In this document: positions 1-8,492 of the stretch, one piece after another | Position numbering within the stretch: position 1 is the first letter of the stretch | Layout of the letters: every line of letters starts with the position of its first letter | Origin: Nitrospira sp. CG24A | GTDB lineage: Bacteria; Nitrospirota; Nitrospiria; Nitrospirales; Nitrospiraceae | Direction of reading: 5' to 3' | Length of the DNA stretch: 64,000 nt | Assembly: GCA_002869925.2 (NCBI GenBank) | Contig: NEWT02000034.1 | Span: 1-64,000, forward strand | The notes under the pieces: generated by a model | What the model saw: only the letters and a program-made list of their open reading frames with translations | What the model was told of the DNA's origin: nothing | Database searches by the model: none | Translations under genes and position numbers: made by a program

Positions 1-105
1 TTCGAGGATGCATCGAAAATGCGCAATTCCGCTCTTGACTGGAAAGACAGTTGCTCCGGTCTTCACTCGCTGTGGCCTAGCTGGGCGGACTTTTTGAGCA
101 TCCTG
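1..105. repeat. Interspersed palindromic repeat, family A, copy 1 (cut or diverged left end)
   Basis: The right terminus CTTTTTGAGCATCCTG at 90-105 is identical or nearly so to the termini of the copies at 2788-2911 and 46494-46615. It is preceded by the same CTCACTCGCTG-like stretch. The left part is diverged and may be cut by the window edge. Bases 106-244 hold no gene I can support. Confidence 0.6.
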
Positions 106-244
106 CTTGATTCGTTTACGAGAACGCATGTTCGGAGATTCTACTGGTTCACAAACGACGCATGGCTAGAGACGCCGTGCCTTCTTGCGCCGACCGGCCT
201 GCGGGCGTATAGTTCGCGGCTTACCTGCCACGTGAGGATGTGTC

Positions 245-1732
245 ATGAGCACAGATCAACCGACTCGCCGGGTCATCGCACTTGCACCGATGCCGCCCGA
301 GAAATCAGCCTACGCCCTGGCCCGCTACAGCCGCTCGCCCGACTCGATCGAGGATAGCCTCCGTTGGGTACATGGCCATTCTTCTGAAAAGTTCTGGGAT
401 CAATTCTACTTTGACTACGGCCATGCCTCGATTGCCGATCTCGGCCATGTCATCATCTGCTTCGAGGATATCTCAGAACTCGCGGCAATTCGACTCGAAG
501 ACGAGCCCTTATGGGATGGTCAGGCGAAATCAAGTCGGTATCAGAACTTTGCATCCGGCGGATGGTTCGTGCCGGATTCCATTCGGGGGACTGAAACGGA
601 GGGCACCTACCACGGCATTCTCCGCAGTCTCGCCGAAATCTATCGGCTCTTACACCAACCCCTCACCCAATTTATTTCTGAACGTGAGCCGAGGCCCGAG
701 TCGATGAAACCTGCCGATTACCAACGGACGATCGCCGCGCGCGCGTTCGATGTGACGCGGTATCTCCTACCCCTCGCGGCCAGGACAAACGTCGGGCAAG
801 TTGTCAGCATCAGGACGCTGGAGAAGCAAATCACCAGACTGTTGTCGTCGCAACTACCGGAATTACGATCGATCGGAGACGAACTCAAGGATGCCTGCCA
901 ACGGTCACCCGTGAACCTCTGGGGTGAACTGTGCGGTCAACCGGGCGGCACGCACGAACCCCTCGCGCCGACGCTCGCGCGCCATGCCACGTCGAACGAT
1001 TATCAAGCCTCGGTGTACCAGGACCTCGCCAGATACGCCAAAGATGCGCTCCGCGGAACCGGCTTGGATCAACCGGCCTCTTGGAGTGAGCCAGTGCCCG
1101 TGGACCTCATCGAACCCCACGATCCGTTGGACGAGCTTGTCACCACCTTAGTCTATCGTGTCTCCCATGCGCCCTATCGGAGCCTTCTCGCCCTCGTCCG
1201 CACCTGGACGGAGAAACAGAAACAGGAGGCCATCGACGTGGCCATGAGCACACGAGGACCCTACGACGAACTCATCAAGGAGTTCCGCAGCGGCTACGCC
1301 TTCACCTTCGATGTGCTGATGGATATCGGAGGCTGGCGGGACATGCATCGGCATCGGCGCTGTCAGCAAATTCAGCAGAACTTTACGACGCTGCATGGAT
1401 ATGAAGTTCCCCCGCCGCTTGTGCAAGCGGGGCTGGATCAGGAATATCGACAGGCGATGGACGCGGTCCGTTCGGACATCGAGCAGCTGAAAAAAGCGAG
1501 CGCGGAGGGATCGCTCTATGCCACCCCGTTCGGATTCAAGGTACGGTGTCTCTTTAAGATGGACTACGCCGAGGCGGAGTACATCGCCAGGCTTCGTTCC
1601 GGTGTAAAAGGCCATTGGTCATACCGGACCATCGCCTGGTTGATGAAACAAAAAATTGCGGCGCGCTATCCCGCACTCGGAGATCGCATTCAGGCCACCT
1701 CACCGGATATCGAAGACACTCTCACCAGATAG
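245..1732 (+). CDS. ThyX-like (FAD-dependent thymidylate synthase family) protein, duplicated fold
   Basis: This 495-residue protein is about twice the length of an ordinary ThyX (about 220-250 aa) and appears to be two ThyX-like halves. The first half carries YGHASIADLGH near residue 57 and SSRYQNF. The second has RDMHRHRRCQQ near residue 365, in the place of the ThyX signature RHRxxS. The second Arg-His-Arg is kept, but the serine expected in the signature is absent. By family it would methylate dUMP using FAD and methylene-tetrahydrofolate, but the degenerate motif makes the activity uncertain. The start GTCATGAGC at 245 fits the family N-terminus. The TPR gene follows after 14 bases, so the two are probably co-transcribed. 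Confidence 0.8.
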   Translation: MSTDQPTRRVIALAPMPPEKSAYALARYSRSPDSIEDSLRWVHGHSSEKFWDQFYFDYGHASIADLGHVIICFEDISELAAIRLEDEPLWDGQAKSSRYQNFASGGWFVPDSIRGTETEGTYHGILRSLAEIYRLLHQPLTQFISEREPRPESMKPADYQRTIAARAFDVTRYLLPLAARTNVGQVVSIRTLEKQITRLLSSQLPELRSIGDELKDACQRSPVNLWGELCGQPGGTHEPLAPTLARHATSNDYQASVYQDLARYAKDALRGTGLDQPASWSEPVPVDLIEPHDPLDELVTTLVYRVSHAPYRSLLALVRTWTEKQKQEAIDVAMSTRGPYDELIKEFRSGYAFTFDVLMDIGGWRDMHRHRRCQQIQQNFTTLHGYEVPPPLVQAGLDQEYRQAMDAVRSDIEQLKKASAEGSLYATPFGFKVRCLFKMDYAEAEYIARLRSGVKGHWSYRTIAWLMKQKIAARYPALGDRIQATSPDIEDTLTR

Positions 1733-1746
1733 TCAGACTGTCTCCG

Positions 1747-2784
1747 ATGACCGACTACCAAGCCCAATGTGAAGCGAGGCTGTTAGAAGGCCAATGGGAT
1801 CAGGCTCAGCAAGCCGCCCTGGCCTGGGTGCGCCACCCTAAAACCGGTAAAGACCAAGACCCTCAACCCCATTTCGCTTTGAACATCGTCTACCTGCTCC
1901 GAGGGGAGTTTGCCCTGGCCTGGGATGCTCATACGAAGTGTCTGGAAGAATCCGAAGACATTACCCAAGTCAAAGAGTGGATCGAAGGACTTGTGGCACG
2001 ACAGTCTGAACAGGCCAACGCCCATCTCATGATGGGATTGTTTCTGGCCCAATCAGGTCAATCAGAACAGTCGATAATTGCCTACAAGAAGTCGATCGCA
2101 CTCGCGCCACAGTCCGCCCACCCTCATTATTTTCTCGCACAGATCCATGAGCGGGCCAACCATCTGGAAATGGCCATCAAGGAATACCGCGAAGCGGTGC
2201 GCCTCGATCCTTCCTATGTACCGGCGCGTACCAACTTAGGCGTGGCCTATCAAGAACAGGGCCGTCTGGAGATGGCGATCCCGCAATATCGTGAAGTGAT
2301 CAAGCTGAAGCCACACGATGCGACCGCCCACGCCAACCTGGCCTGCGCGCTTGCCGAGCAGGGCAAGTTCGAGCCGGCCTTGCAATCCTACAAGGAGGCG
2401 TTGCGCCTGAATCCTAAAGACGCAGCCGTGCATTTCGCTCTGGGAGATTTTTATGAAACCAGAGGACGTCTGGACCTGGCACAAAAAGAATATGACGCAG
2501 CTCTCGTCGCCGATCCAAACTTCGGTCCGGCGCATTCAGCTCTCGGCTGGTTAGCGCTGGGCAGACAGCATATGCAGGCCGCCTACGAAGCCTTCAATCG
2601 AGCCCTCAAGTCCAACGATCAAGACCCTCGGGCCTACCACGGCATTGCCGAGTACTATTCCCAAAAGGGAAAGCGCGAGAGCGCCCTGGATAATTTCACC
2701 AAGGCGCTGAAGTATTACAAAGATCCCGAAAAGAGGAACATGATATTGAATCAGCTGTTTCAGGAAGGCCAAATGGCGGATTAG
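1747..2784 (+). CDS. Tetratricopeptide-repeat protein
   Basis: A 345-residue soluble protein made almost entirely of TPR helices. From about residue 95 on there are repeated units with the A-x-L-G-x-x-Y-x-x-x-G and A-x-x-x-Y-x-x-A-L-x-L-x-P pattern, for example ALAEQGKFEPALQSYKEALR. No signal peptide or enzyme domain is visible. The start MTDYQAQ is chosen because it lies 14 bases after the ThyX-like stop and upstream codons would read through that gene. TPR proteins are scaffolds for protein-protein contacts, and the partner is unknown. The stop is followed within four bases by a palindromic repeat that may end or stabilise the transcript. Confidence 0.85.
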   Translation: MTDYQAQCEARLLEGQWDQAQQAALAWVRHPKTGKDQDPQPHFALNIVYLLRGEFALAWDAHTKCLEESEDITQVKEWIEGLVARQSEQANAHLMMGLFLAQSGQSEQSIIAYKKSIALAPQSAHPHYFLAQIHERANHLEMAIKEYREAVRLDPSYVPARTNLGVAYQEQGRLEMAIPQYREVIKLKPHDATAHANLACALAEQGKFEPALQSYKEALRLNPKDAAVHFALGDFYETRGRLDLAQKEYDAALVADPNFGPAHSALGWLALGRQHMQAAYEAFNRALKSNDQDPRAYHGIAEYYSQKGKRESALDNFTKALKYYKDPEKRNMILNQLFQEGQMAD

Positions 2785-2787
2785 TAG

Positions 2788-2911
2788 CAGGCTACTGAAA
2801 AAGCCCGCCAGCGTCGTTCTCGCATCGTTCAGATCCTCAACGTACCCCAGAGGGCACGCCTCCGGTCCTCACTCGCTGCGGCCTTGCTGAACGGTCTTTT
2901 TGAGCATCCCG
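2788..2911. repeat. Interspersed palindromic repeat, family A, copy 2
   Basis: A 124-bp element with near-inverted ends, CAGGCTACTGAAAAAG on the left and CTTTTTGAGCATCCCG on the right. The interior (GCCCGCCAGCG, CTCGCATCGTTCAGA, CTCAACGTACC) closely matches the reverse complement of the copy at 46494-46615. It has no coding capacity of its own and lies directly after the TPR gene stop. Confidence 0.85.
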
Positions 2912-2934
2912 CTAGGGACGGAGCCATATTTCTC

Positions 2935-3132
2935 TTGAAACGCTTAAATCAAAACCAACGATTGAAGTTGCTCGGAGTTGCGGCCCTATTCGCGACCCCA
3001 CTCGGTATCATCACGCTATACTTTTTGTGGACTATAGGTCACGTCGTTGATTGTTCTCGGACGGAACGATTGCTCGACCGCACCGCTTGCTTAATCGCGA
3101 AAGAACTCGATTCTTTTTTGGCACGAAAATAA
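2935..3132 (+). CDS. Possible small membrane protein
   Basis: A 65-residue reading frame from a TTG at 2935, with a weak GGAG about 12 bases upstream. It contains one clear hydrophobic helix (LLGVAALFATPLGIITLYF) and a basic, helical C-terminus. An earlier ATG at 2884 lies inside the palindromic repeat and is less likely. I recognise no family. It could be a real orphan membrane peptide or a chance frame between two repeats. Confidence 0.35.
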   Translation: MKRLNQNQRLKLLGVAALFATPLGIITLYFLWTIGHVVDCSRTERLLDRTACLIAKELDSFLARK

Positions 3133-3163
3133 CACCCATGCTGATCCCTTGCTCCCGGAGCAA

Positions 3164-3264
3164 GAGAGATGGAGCCTGATGGTCTTCTGTGCTCGCGCAA
3201 CGCGCGGCCTCAGAAGGCCCTCGTTGGACGCGCGCAGTGGAAGATCAATCAGGCCCCATCTCTC
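3164..3264. repeat. Palindromic element, family B
   Basis: A 101-bp element bounded by GAGAGATGGAGCCTGAT and its inverted copy ATCAGGCCCCATCTCTC (16 of 17 bases pair). The interior is itself roughly palindromic, with CTCGCGCAACG facing CGTTGGACGCGCG. It lies between convergent genes, so it may serve as a bidirectional terminator or be a MITE-like remnant. Confidence 0.7.
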
Positions 3265-3312
3265 GTGGAACAAAAAACAAATCCAGATTGACCAAATCCG
3301 GCGCGCTGAATT

Positions 3313-4686
3313 CTAAGGGGTGGATGAAGCAGGACCGGTCGTTGTACTTTTGTCTAGAACTGCTCTTGCAATCCCGATGGACGCGTAGGCTCTATCGAGT
3401 CTTGATGAGAGCTCCGATGCCCACTTCATCACACCTTTTTCGCCATCTCTTCTAGCCCAATCTTCCGCGATTGTTTGATACGTACGCGCTCTAAAATCAT
3501 GGCTTCTAAAGCGCTTGCTCGTCCTGATGGCTGCCTCAATTTGTCCCTTTCCTGTGTGGACCAAAGTCACCGATTTGACGACCTCGTCTCCGTAATACGC
3601 GGTCGACTTTTTCAGCTTCTCGGCAGTTTGAATTGCGAGGCCAAGATCACCCCGTTGGGCTTGAGCAATTCCGATACGAGAGACAATCTCATCCCTGTAT
3701 CCTTCGCAGATGTCGCAGGCAGACATTTGCCGCGGGATGAGTTGAGCGGTTGAGAGAGCCTCTTTGTAATATCCCTTCCGGGCCTGAACTTCTGCTATCT
3801 TACCGATGGCTCGAAAATGGGTTGAGGGAGAATCTTCATATCTATGCATGGGCGAGGGGATGGATTTCGCTATCTCAAGCGCCTGTGAGAACTCACCGTA
3901 ATTCGCCAGCGATTCAGCGATGTGACCCAAGGCAAAATATCGGAGCTGGCCTTTCAGTTTTGAGGCAATCTCTTCGGCCTTTTGAAAATGTCCAGTCTCC
4001 GCTTCTACATTTGAGAGTGTAAGCAAGGGCCACTGGTCATTGATCTTTGAGGAAAATGCTGTTGCGGTCTCATGCGCAGCCTCAATGTCTCCTTCGTGAA
4101 ATTGCGCGCGCACAATCATAGAGATGACCTGACCTTTGGAGTGATCATCATCACGATCTAGCGCAGCCTGTATCGCATCCCGCACACGGCCTGCCTTGAC
4201 CATTAGTGGAATAATTTCGCCCAAGGCGTATTCCGCCAAGGGGCTGGATTTCATCTCCGCAAGGGTTTCTTGCGCCGCTTCAAAATGTCCCTCTTCTGCT
4301 TGAAAGCGGGCAATATCCGCCTGAGCCCACCCTCGCTCTTCTTCCGTGATCAACGTGGCCAGCTCAATACCCTGATCAAGGTATTTCCCCTTCAGTGATC
4401 CGCGCACAGCCGAAATCAGCACATTATCTCTTCCCCTTTTTACGTTAAAATATTCTGCAAGTCTGTTCGCATCCGACGCAGCGCCCATTGCCGCAAACTC
4501 TTCCGCAATAGTCTTGTACAGATCAATCTGAATGCCAGGCGGGTCTAATTCAGCTCCGAGTTGAACAGCTTGGTGTAAGAGTTGTTTGGCGCGGAGATTA
4601 CCCGGGTCAGTCGTTGCAGCCAGGACATTCTCACCGCAGATGCAAGTAATAGCAGCAACTATGACCCAAAGAAGTTTGTTTCTCAT
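3313..4686 (-). CDS. Exported helical-repeat (TPR-like) protein
   Basis: A 457-residue protein starting MRNKLLWVIVAAITC, with a basic start and hydrophobic stretch typical of a signal peptide, probably cut near VLAA. The rest is a chain of about 35-residue helical pairs of the A-x-x-x-A-x-x-G-x-x-x-x-A type, such as EEGHFEAAQETLAEM, resembling TPR or SEL1-like arrays. No catalytic motif is visible. The start at 4686 is preferred over one 16 codons upstream because it places the signal peptide at the N-terminus. It stands alone, convergent with the small frame at 2935. A periplasmic scaffold role is an inference. Confidence 0.75.
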   Translation of the reverse strand: MRNKLLWVIVAAITCICGENVLAATTDPGNLRAKQLLHQAVQLGAELDPPGIQIDLYKTIAEEFAAMGAASDANRLAEYFNVKRGRDNVLISAVRGSLKGKYLDQGIELATLITEEERGWAQADIARFQAEEGHFEAAQETLAEMKSSPLAEYALGEIIPLMVKAGRVRDAIQAALDRDDDHSKGQVISMIVRAQFHEGDIEAAHETATAFSSKINDQWPLLTLSNVEAETGHFQKAEEIASKLKGQLRYFALGHIAESLANYGEFSQALEIAKSIPSPMHRYEDSPSTHFRAIGKIAEVQARKGYYKEALSTAQLIPRQMSACDICEGYRDEIVSRIGIAQAQRGDLGLAIQTAEKLKKSTAYYGDEVVKSVTLVHTGKGQIEAAIRTSKRFRSHDFRARTYQTIAEDWARRDGEKGVMKWASELSSRLDRAYASIGIARAVLDKSTTTGPASSTP

Positions 4687-5163
4687 GTACGACTTCTGGA
4701 AGATCGAGGTTCGTTCACATTCACAAATTATCACAACTGTGCGTTGGGCTATAAGGAAAGCGTTCTTCTTGATGACTCTCGACCAGCCTAGGACTTGATC
4801 GGCAGGTTACACAGGCCTTCGAAAGCGTCGCCGCAAGGAGCGGGATGACTGAGGCGCACTCTTGCGGTCCATCGCTGGGAGGCACGCGACTGAAAACGCA
4901 GCTTGGGGAAACGGCACGTTCCCGGGTGAAGTGGCTATCTTGGCAGACTCAGGCGGGTGAGTGAGAATGTCGGAGTTTTCAGCGGCCGACCAGAGTTCGT
5001 GCAGGACACCGCCAGTAAATTCGGGAACTTTCTCTACAGCAAGTGAACCAAAACCCGTCTCCTACTATTCAATCTCTTTCAGAAGGTGTTTGTAGCTCAT
5101 ACAACATATTGACACACAAGATGTTCATCCACGATATACCATGACCTACTATTTTTACCATTA
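4687..5163. other. Intergenic stretch, no gene seen
   Basis: About 480 bases between the divergent exported-repeat and Fic genes. I see no frame with family resemblance and no RNA gene. The last 100 bases become AT-rich and hold a second weak promoter-like TTGACA near 5109-5114. The earlier part may be decayed coding sequence. Confidence 0.4.
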
Positions 5164-5222
5164 TTAGTACATCTTGACATTGGCCACATACTAATCTATA
5201 AAAGTTTAGTACATTTTAGTAT
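5164..5222 (+). promoter_or_regulatory. Strong sigma-70 promoter wrapped in TTAGTA half-sites (fic promoter/operator)
   Basis: TTGACA at 5174-5179 and TATAAA at 5197-5202 are separated by exactly 17 bases. TTAGTACAT occurs twice, at 5164-5172 and 5206-5214. TTAGTAT lies at 5216-5222, and the inverted form ATACTAA sits between the -35 and -10 boxes at 5188-5194. The arrangement looks like an operator array. The winged-helix domain at the C-terminus of the Fic protein is a plausible autorepressor. Confidence 0.6.
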
Positions 5223-5234
5223 TTGGTGAATAAT

Positions 5235-6575
5235 ATGCCTCTTGTCCTTACTCCTCCAAATTTCTCCGAGACAGTCAAAAGCCCTGAGCGACTGCAAAAA
5301 CTTTTTGAGTTGGGGGTTACGCCAGAGTTTCAAGAAACGATTCAGAGAGCCAACGAGCGCTACATTCATTGGCATCGCTTCAGATATGTCCCGATACCAA
5401 ATGGATTAACTCATGAGGAGGTATGGGCGCTATTAAAGCTTGGAAGACGGGCGAACTTCAAACAGGCTCCGTTCACAGATAAGCAAGGAGTCCCATTTTT
5501 GTACTGGATACCTGATGCTCTTCAAAGATATCTCCACGCCATCGATGTTTGGGCTGGAGGCAACATTGTCTCAGAGCATCCAGGTCCGTTGCCGGGGAAA
5601 GAGCAGTACATCATCAGATCGCTCATGGATGAAGCGATCGCTTCCAGTCAGTTAGAGGGTGCCGCAACCACAACCAAGAAAGCCAAAGAATTACTACAAA
5701 CAAGACGAAAGCCAAAAGACAGAAGCGAGCAGATGATCCTGAACAATTGGGAAACGATGCAGTTCATTAGAGAGAATAGGAAAGTCAGTCTCTCGAAAGA
5801 GCTCGTGATCGAAATCCATCAAAGAATTACCGCAGACACGTTAGACCATCCGGAAGATTCAGGTCGTCTCAGGGTTAGCAATGAAATAGTGGTCGAATAC
5901 AAAGGAGAAACCGTTCATATACCCCCTGATTTCAAGTTCCTGCCAGAAAGATTGGAGGCATTCTGCGAATTTGCCAACGAAGATAGTCAGAGCAAATGGG
6001 TCCATCCAGTCATAAAGGCAGTGATGCTCCATTTCTGGTTAGCCTATGATCACCCGTTCAGTGATGGAAATGGAAGAACTGCAAGAGCATTGATGTATTG
6101 GTATCTCCTATCTCGCGACTATCTGCTTTTTGAATATTTAGCAATATCACGATACATACAAAAATCGCCTGGACAGTACGTTCATGCCTATGTTCATACA
6201 GAAACTGACGAAAATGATCTCACATACTTTCTTCTCTATAACCTAAGAGCAACGAAGCTAGCCTGCGAAGAGATACTAAGTTATATCGGAAGAAAGCAGA
6301 AAGAAATTGCTGGATTGAGTTATGCCTTGAAGAAATACCCGGACTTAAATATGCGCCAGAGAAGTCTACTGTCTCATGCCATTCAGCACCCTCATGAGAT
6401 TTACACATTCGATACCCATCGAACTGCTCATGGGGTTGTCTATCAGACCTCGCGCAACGACTTGCTTGAGTTAGCAGAAAAAGGTTTTCTCAAGAAAGAA
6501 AAGCGAGGAAAAGAATTTGTCTTTATACAGGCCGACAAAATGATGGACAGGCTGAGAAGTGCCGCAAACGCATAG
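5235..6575 (+). CDS. Fic-family protein with winged-helix C-terminus
   Basis: A 446-residue Fic protein. The active-site motif HPFSDGNGRTAR (near residue 273) is complete, so AMP transfer, or another nucleotide transfer, to a protein hydroxyl is expected. Upstream, near residue 137, SSQLEG matches the [S/T]xxxE[G/N] inhibitory helix, making this a self-inhibited class II Fic. An N-terminal Fic_N-like domain precedes the core. The last 70 residues (HAIQHPHEIYTF, TSRNDLLELAEKGFL) form a winged helix. The ATG at 5235 has GGTGA 6 bases upstream; in-frame GTG and TTG codons just before it are alternatives. An orphan antitoxin follows 60 bases later. The targets are unknown. Confidence 0.9.
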   Translation: MPLVLTPPNFSETVKSPERLQKLFELGVTPEFQETIQRANERYIHWHRFRYVPIPNGLTHEEVWALLKLGRRANFKQAPFTDKQGVPFLYWIPDALQRYLHAIDVWAGGNIVSEHPGPLPGKEQYIIRSLMDEAIASSQLEGAATTTKKAKELLQTRRKPKDRSEQMILNNWETMQFIRENRKVSLSKELVIEIHQRITADTLDHPEDSGRLRVSNEIVVEYKGETVHIPPDFKFLPERLEAFCEFANEDSQSKWVHPVIKAVMLHFWLAYDHPFSDGNGRTARALMYWYLLSRDYLLFEYLAISRYIQKSPGQYVHAYVHTETDENDLTYFLLYNLRATKLACEEILSYIGRKQKEIAGLSYALKKYPDLNMRQRSLLSHAIQHPHEIYTFDTHRTAHGVVYQTSRNDLLELAEKGFLKKEKRGKEFVFIQADKMMDRLRSAANA

Positions 6576-6635
6576 CTCTGATCAAACAGTTACAATAATG
6601 ATAGCGTTATGGAGTCATTTTGCAGGAGATCACCT

Positions 6636-6917
6636 ATGGTGACCTTGACCATCAAGAATATTCCTGAGTCTCTGGTCAAACGGCTGAAGCAGCAAGCGGC
6701 TGCCCATCGACAGAGTGTGAGTCTCGAAGCTATCTCCTGTCTTGAACAAATGACACACAGTGTGCCGGTTGATGCGAGTACTTTACTGGTAAGAGCGCGA
6801 GCCCTTCGACGAACCTCCAAACGTGTTCGAGTAACGGATCGACGACTCAATTCGTTCAAAGGGAGACTCAAAGGTATGTCGAAGGCGAATGTGCGAGAGA
6901 AGCAAAAGAGTGGATGA
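6636..6917 (+). CDS. Ribbon-helix-helix antitoxin (FitA/VapB-like), no toxin partner
   Basis: A 93-residue protein. MVTLTIKNIPESLVKRLKQ is a classic ribbon-helix-helix DNA-binding start, followed by an antitoxin body and a basic tail (FKGRLKGMSKANVREK). The start at 6636 has GGAGATCACCT directly upstream. Antitoxins of this type normally precede a PIN-domain toxin, but the next 11 bases run into the end of a gene on the other strand, and I see no toxin frame. The tail resembles that of the vapB at 53259-53468. It may be a solitary remnant, a regulator of the upstream fic gene, or an immunity gene for a toxin elsewhere. Confidence 0.75.
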   Translation: MVTLTIKNIPESLVKRLKQQAAAHRQSVSLEAISCLEQMTHSVPVDASTLLVRARALRRTSKRVRVTDRRLNSFKGRLKGMSKANVREKQKSG

Positions 6918-6927
6918 AATCAGAGGT

Positions 6928-7830
6928 TTATCTGTCCGTGGTCTTGGCGCCGGCTTGTTCCCGGCGTGGGCTGATTCCGATGACGGCTGGGAGTCCAATG
7001 TGCGTGGTGAGGCTGCCTTCTAGCAGAGGAATCCAGCTGTGCGCACCGGCCATCTTCGACGTGGCTTCCCGGAGTGAGGGGTTGACGGCGACGTCGGAAG
7101 AGGATCCTCCATCCATGGCCATGACTTGGCGTAGGGATGGATAGGCATCCCGCAGACATTCCGCAAGGGCATAGAGGGATGCTGTCTCCGTAGTCTTCAG
7201 GACAAGGAGGTGCCCGTCGCCTTGTTCTGCGACGAGGGTCTGATGTGCGCGCTTCCCGGTATGGCGCACACGGACTTTGCCGGTTCGGTCGAGGAGCATG
7301 AGCGATTGTGCGACTTCTCGATAGGGAACGTGTTGCTCGTCAAAGGTGTCGAAGGTCAAGTCCAACACCCTCGCACGTCGCAATGAACGATCCGCCGCCG
7401 GCTCTGCCGCAAACAGTCCCAGCCATGTCGTGTGACGCTTGCTCCCCAACGAGCGGCCGTTTCCGTACAGCAGACCGAGATACGCATAATTCTCACGGAA
7501 GAGCCCGGCATTGAAGACCAAGTCGTGGCCGGTTTGTTCTTGCCATTGGCGAATATCGGGCGGTTCCGAGAGGCCGTGTTGCTGATACTGATGTACAGTG
7601 AAACGATAGCGGTCGGGATCGATCTCGATAGCGACCAATGGCGCGACGTCGGGGCACTGCGTGTGGGGATCCCAGACGGAAATTGATAAACCGTTCCCGA
7701 GTCGATCCCCTGTGATGGTCTGACCCATCGTCGTCGATGGTCCGCTGAGCATGACGAAGATAATACCCAGTAGAGGGAGGGCGATAGAGGTGAAAGAGAG
7801 AGACCGGTAGAAGCCGTTGTCTTGTACCAT
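6928..7830 (-). CDS. Exported phosphodiester glycosidase (NAGPA/DUF2233) family protein
   Basis: A 300-residue protein. Residues about 10-35 are hydrophobic (ALPLLGIIFVMLSG), a likely signal peptide or anchor. The body shows features of the NAGPA/DUF2233 family: an early FNAGLF near residue 110, where the family has an asparagine-glycine-phenylalanine-type motif, and MAMDGGSSSD near residue 240. Relatives remove GlcNAc-phosphodiester caps or act on envelope polymers; the substrate here is unknown. It ends 11 bases from the orphan antitoxin, convergently. The start may be a few codons further in, since two hydrophilic turns precede the hydrophobic segment. Confidence 0.8.
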   Translation of the reverse strand: MVQDNGFYRSLSFTSIALPLLGIIFVMLSGPSTTMGQTITGDRLGNGLSISVWDPHTQCPDVAPLVAIEIDPDRYRFTVHQYQQHGLSEPPDIRQWQEQTGHDLVFNAGLFRENYAYLGLLYGNGRSLGSKRHTTWLGLFAAEPAADRSLRRARVLDLTFDTFDEQHVPYREVAQSLMLLDRTGKVRVRHTGKRAHQTLVAEQGDGHLLVLKTTETASLYALAECLRDAYPSLRQVMAMDGGSSSDVAVNPSLREATSKMAGAHSWIPLLEGSLTTHIGLPAVIGISPRREQAGAKTTDR

Positions 7831-8018
7831 AGTATCTCAGGGCCGAGTATAGAGGGAGCCTATCTGTAGCGTCAAATCAGTCGAGGGAGATAGGTCTCGA
7901 CCACGAGGGCGTCTTGCGTGGGGGTAAAGGACAGGTACACAGTGACAACACACGATCCGGGCCCCTGCTGGCCACTTCCTGTCTGGACGGAACACATCGG
8001 TCCTCAACAGGGCCTTCG

Positions 8019-8492
8019 TCACACGCTTGCAGGAACGCGACCGCGCTGGTCAGAGCCCTCGGGTGGCGGTTCGTTGATCACGCCCCAAAACACACCGAGT
8101 TCTTTCACGGCGGTGATGAACTGGTGAAACTCGACCGGCTTCACGACATAGGCGTTAGCACCCAACGCATAGCTTTGGGATAAATCGCACTCCTCGCGCG
8201 AGGAGGTGAGCATGACGACAGGAATCGGTTTGAGATTCACGTCGCTCTTAATGGTTTTCAAGACCTCGAGCCCATCAACCTTTGGCATCTTGAGGTCAAG
8301 AAATACGACCGCGGGATTACCCTGCTGCCTGGAGGAAAAGGTTCCGCGGCAATAGAGATAGTCGAGGACTTCAGCCCCATCGCGGCAGACCACCACTTTG
8401 TCGGCGATGTGATGTTCTTCCATGGCGGCCATCGCCAATTCGGCGTCACGCGGGTTATCTTCGGCGAGCAGGATGGGCTTGACAGTGGTCAT
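8019..8492 (-). CDS. Single-domain response regulator (CheY/Rcp1-like)
   Basis: A 157-residue receiver domain with no output domain. The acidic pair is in LLAEDNPRD near residue 11. The phosphorylated aspartate is in VVFLDLKMP near residue 66. The conserved threonine is in VVMLTSS and the lysine in YVVKPVEF. The gene overlaps the upstream histidine kinase by four bases (ATGA), so the two are translationally coupled and form a phosphorelay. Receivers of this type often pass the signal on by protein contact. The downstream 188 bases before the NAGPA gene hold nothing recognisable. Confidence 0.93.
   Translation of the reverse strand: MTTVKPILLAEDNPRDAELAMAAMEEHHIADKVVVCRDGAEVLDYLYCRGTFSSRQQGNPAVVFLDLKMPKVDGLEVLKTIKSDVNLKPIPVVMLTSSREECDLSQSYALGANAYVVKPVEFHQFITAVKELGVFWGVINEPPPEGSDQRGRVPASV

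Noticed and set aside
19-357. A 112-codon frame at the window start
   Set aside because: It spans the palindromic repeat and overlaps the ThyX-like gene out of frame.
6914-7144. A possible toxin partner after the orphan antitoxin
   Set aside because: The frame lacks PIN acidic residues and is antisense to the NAGPA-type gene.
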